This document shows, piece after piece, positions 6,342 to 7,798 of a DNA stretch of 7,798 nucleotides. A program made the translations under genes and the position numbers. Below the pieces are notes generated by a model, which was not told the DNA's origin, ran no database searches, and saw nothing but the letters and a program-made list of their open reading frames with translations. Source of the stretch: Cyclobacteriaceae bacterium (GTDB lineage: Bacteria > Bacteroidota > Bacteroidia > Cytophagales > Cyclobacteriaceae). The stretch covers positions 1-7,798 of the forward strand of contig JAOTYN010000192.1 of assembly GCA_029861825.1 (NCBI GenBank), written 5' to 3'. How positions within the stretch are numbered: the stretch's first letter is position 1; the number at the start of each line of letters is the position of its first letter.

Positions 6342-7734
6342 TAATTCCTTTGATAAGATCATAAAGAGTAAGGCCCAGAGCTACCAGGATACTGGTTACG
6401 ACCCAGAGGCACTTGCCGATATGCGCAAGCGACTGGCAGCTATGCCTGCCACTGGCGGCGCTAATAGAAATTGGGGCAAAACGGCCGCGGTAGCCGCTGC
6501 TTTAGTGCTGTTTACCCTAATTAACTTAGGTGTGGTATGGTATTTCAGCGAAGGACGTCATCAGCAATTAAATTCAGAGATGGCCGATCTAAAGGCTGAA
6601 CGTAGCCAATTAATGGTATTGCAAGAAGAGTTATTAAGGCTTCAAGCTACAAAGCAAACCACTTTGGTGGATACTATTTACGTATATAAGGACATAATAA
6701 CCACGATTCCTGGGACTTCTCCTCCTTCCGGTACTTTCGCAGGTATCCCTTCTGATTATTCCCGTTCAAGTCTATCCGGCAGGGCTTTGGACCACAGCTA
6801 TAAGCTTATTGGAGAAAGTGAAGAGATTTCCGAAGAGTTGCAGCAATTTCTAACCCGGAATAACCTCATGCTGATTGGGGATGCAGGAGAAAAGATTCTT
6901 GTAGTTAAATCACACAGTGTAAATCCTGTAATATTTCACGAAGGAGATTCGCGCATGGCCCATGCTCCGCCTGCGCTTCCCCATAACCTACCCAAAGTTT
7001 GGGACATGTCGGAGCTAACAGAAAATACCTCAAGAACCTCTAAGAAATTAGACTCCAAAACCCTATGGGCCCTGGAAAAACATCAGTATTCCGGAGTTGA
7101 TTTTCAGTTTGGCGTAGAGACAATGGTCAACACCACGGTACCACCATTAGGTGTAGGAGATATCAACACCAGCCTGGGTATCATGGGTGAGATTATCTTC
7201 TCGCCGACCTTGAGACTGGAGACCGGTATCCATCGGGGAACAAGATCCTATACCATCAAGGAGAAAGAACTGTTGGAATTGAATCCTTCGGAGTTGTCTA
7301 ATTATCCAGGATTTGATCCAAGCGTGGGACAAATAATCCGCCTTGAGTCCGATGCCGAAGTCTTGAAAATCCCAGTTAACCTCAAAGTAATGGGTATTCT
7401 GGACCATAACAAGCGGTGGTACATCAGCGGAGGAATATCCCCTCAATGGCTCACCGGACAGGAATTTGATTATCAATACGCTGTTGAAGGGATCGATAAT
7501 CCCGATGACAACGGCGAGGAGTTTCGGGCATTCATAGGTGCAAAACAAGATGTGACCCCGGGTTTTAGTATTGGTACTTTGAATTTGGGATTTGGCACCG
7601 AGGTGTATATTAATGAAAAGACTCGCTGGCAAATTGGCGCGTATTATGAGAAAAGCCTGGGCGATATCGGTGCAGAAAAGGTAAAGTTAAACACTTACGG
7701 TCTTAAGACTTCTATTTGGCTGAATAAACCCTAG
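6334..7734 (+). CDS. Sigma-associated transmembrane protein: anti-sigma-like N-terminus, coiled coil and C-terminal outer-membrane-type beta-barrel domain
   Basis: The 466-residue product starts with a soluble acidic/basic helical segment (MDDNSFDKIIKSKAQSY.. to residue ~46), like the short cytoplasmic regions that hold ECF sigma factors. One membrane helix follows (~49-71, KTAAVAAALVLFTLINLGVVWYF), then a heptad-like coiled coil (~73-108, LNSEMADLKAERSQLMVLQEELLRL in part), a long Ser/Pro/Thr-rich linker to ~250, and a beta-rich domain (~253-466). The last resembles PorT-type outer-membrane barrels: VDFQFGVETMV, LGIMGEIIFSPTLRLETGIHRG, KRWYISGGISPQWLTG, LNLGFGTEVYI, WQIGAYYEKSLG. There is no zinc-binding HxxxCxxC anti-sigma motif. 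By position and overlap with the sigma gene it is probably the anti-sigma or sensor. I recall similar N-terminus/helix/barrel proteins beside Bacteroidota ECF sigma genes. It is clearly coding; the anti-sigma role is inferred. Confidence 0.88.
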   Translation: MDDNSFDKIIKSKAQSYQDTGYDPEALADMRKRLAAMPATGGANRNWGKTAAVAAALVLFTLINLGVVWYFSEGRHQQLNSEMADLKAERSQLMVLQEELLRLQATKQTTLVDTIYVYKDIITTIPGTSPPSGTFAGIPSDYSRSSLSGRALDHSYKLIGESEEISEELQQFLTRNNLMLIGDAGEKILVVKSHSVNPVIFHEGDSRMAHAPPALPHNLPKVWDMSELTENTSRTSKKLDSKTLWALEKHQYSGVDFQFGVETMVNTTVPPLGVGDINTSLGIMGEIIFSPTLRLETGIHRGTRSYTIKEKELLELNPSELSNYPGFDPSVGQIIRLESDAEVLKIPVNLKVMGILDHNKRWYISGGISPQWLTGQEFDYQYAVEGIDNPDDNGEEFRAFIGAKQDVTPGFSIGTLNLGFGTEVYINEKTRWQIGAYYEKSLGDIGAEKVKLNTYGLKTSIWLNKP

Positions 7735-7768
7735 GCATCAATCCATAATTGCCAACAATTTTTATCTT

Positions 7769-7790
7769 AGCAGATAATTAAGTATCTGCT
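7769..7790 (+). terminator. Perfect hairpin downstream of the sigma operon, possible terminator or part of a larger palindrome
   Basis: AGCAGATA (7769-7776) and TATCTGCT (7783-7790) form a perfect 8-bp stem with the 6-base loop ATTAAG, 35 bases after the stop codon. No T-run follows, so it is not a textbook intrinsic terminator. A second pair, AGGCAT (7733-7738) and ATGCCT (7793-7798), encloses it and may extend beyond the window. Confidence 0.4.
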
Positions 7791-7798
7791 GAATGCCT

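Noticed and set aside
7147..7632. 161-codon open frame on the minus strand
   Set aside because: It lies entirely inside the barrel-domain coding region of the sigma-associated gene and has no protein-like features; a shadow frame.

Overview
The window looks like chromosomal DNA of a member of the Bacteroidota, perhaps an environmental or marine Cytophagia- or Saprospiria-like lineage; the class cannot be fixed from sequence alone. The reasons are the almost complete lack of Shine-Dalgarno sites, a TAnnTTTG-type promoter element, signal peptides ending in ..AQ or ..GQ, an ECF sigma factor coupled to a transmembrane protein with a C-terminal outer-membrane-barrel-like domain, and a DUF1080/PA14-type plus sorbosone-dehydrogenase/cytochrome c gene pair.

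Region 1 (1-3743, + strand) is a tightly packed secreted redox operon. It holds the 3' end of a large exported protein, a beta-propeller protein with a C-terminal mono-haem cytochrome c domain (overlapping the previous gene by 7 bases), and an ApbE-type FAD:protein FMN transferase 3 bases further on. Together they suggest extracytoplasmic oxidation of an organic, probably sugar-like, substrate with electrons leaving through haem and perhaps a covalently flavinylated carrier. That carrier is not encoded in the window.

Region 2 (3745-5391, - strand) is a two-gene unit. A lipoprotein of the alkaline phosphatase/phosphodiesterase superfamily is followed 9 bases later by a small predicted outer-membrane beta-barrel protein. 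It converges on the ApbE gene with one base between the two stop codons, where a short AT-rich inverted repeat lies.

Region 3 (5392-5777) is an AT-rich divergent intergenic region and the most interesting part of the window. It contains a dyad in front of the phosphatase gene, an exact TAAATTTG promoter element pointing toward the sigma gene, and a nested inverted repeat (5630-5722) that would fold into a long two-tier hairpin in the sigma gene's mRNA leader. The left inner arm can also pair with a second, local partner, so two exclusive folds are possible.

Region 4 (5778-7734, + strand) is an ECF sigma factor gene with a GTG start and an unusually clear ribosome binding site. It overlaps by 8 bases a gene for an unusual protein with an anti-sigma-like N-terminus, one membrane helix, a coiled coil, a long linker and a C-terminal beta-barrel-like domain. 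A hairpin, possibly a terminator, follows at 7769-7790.
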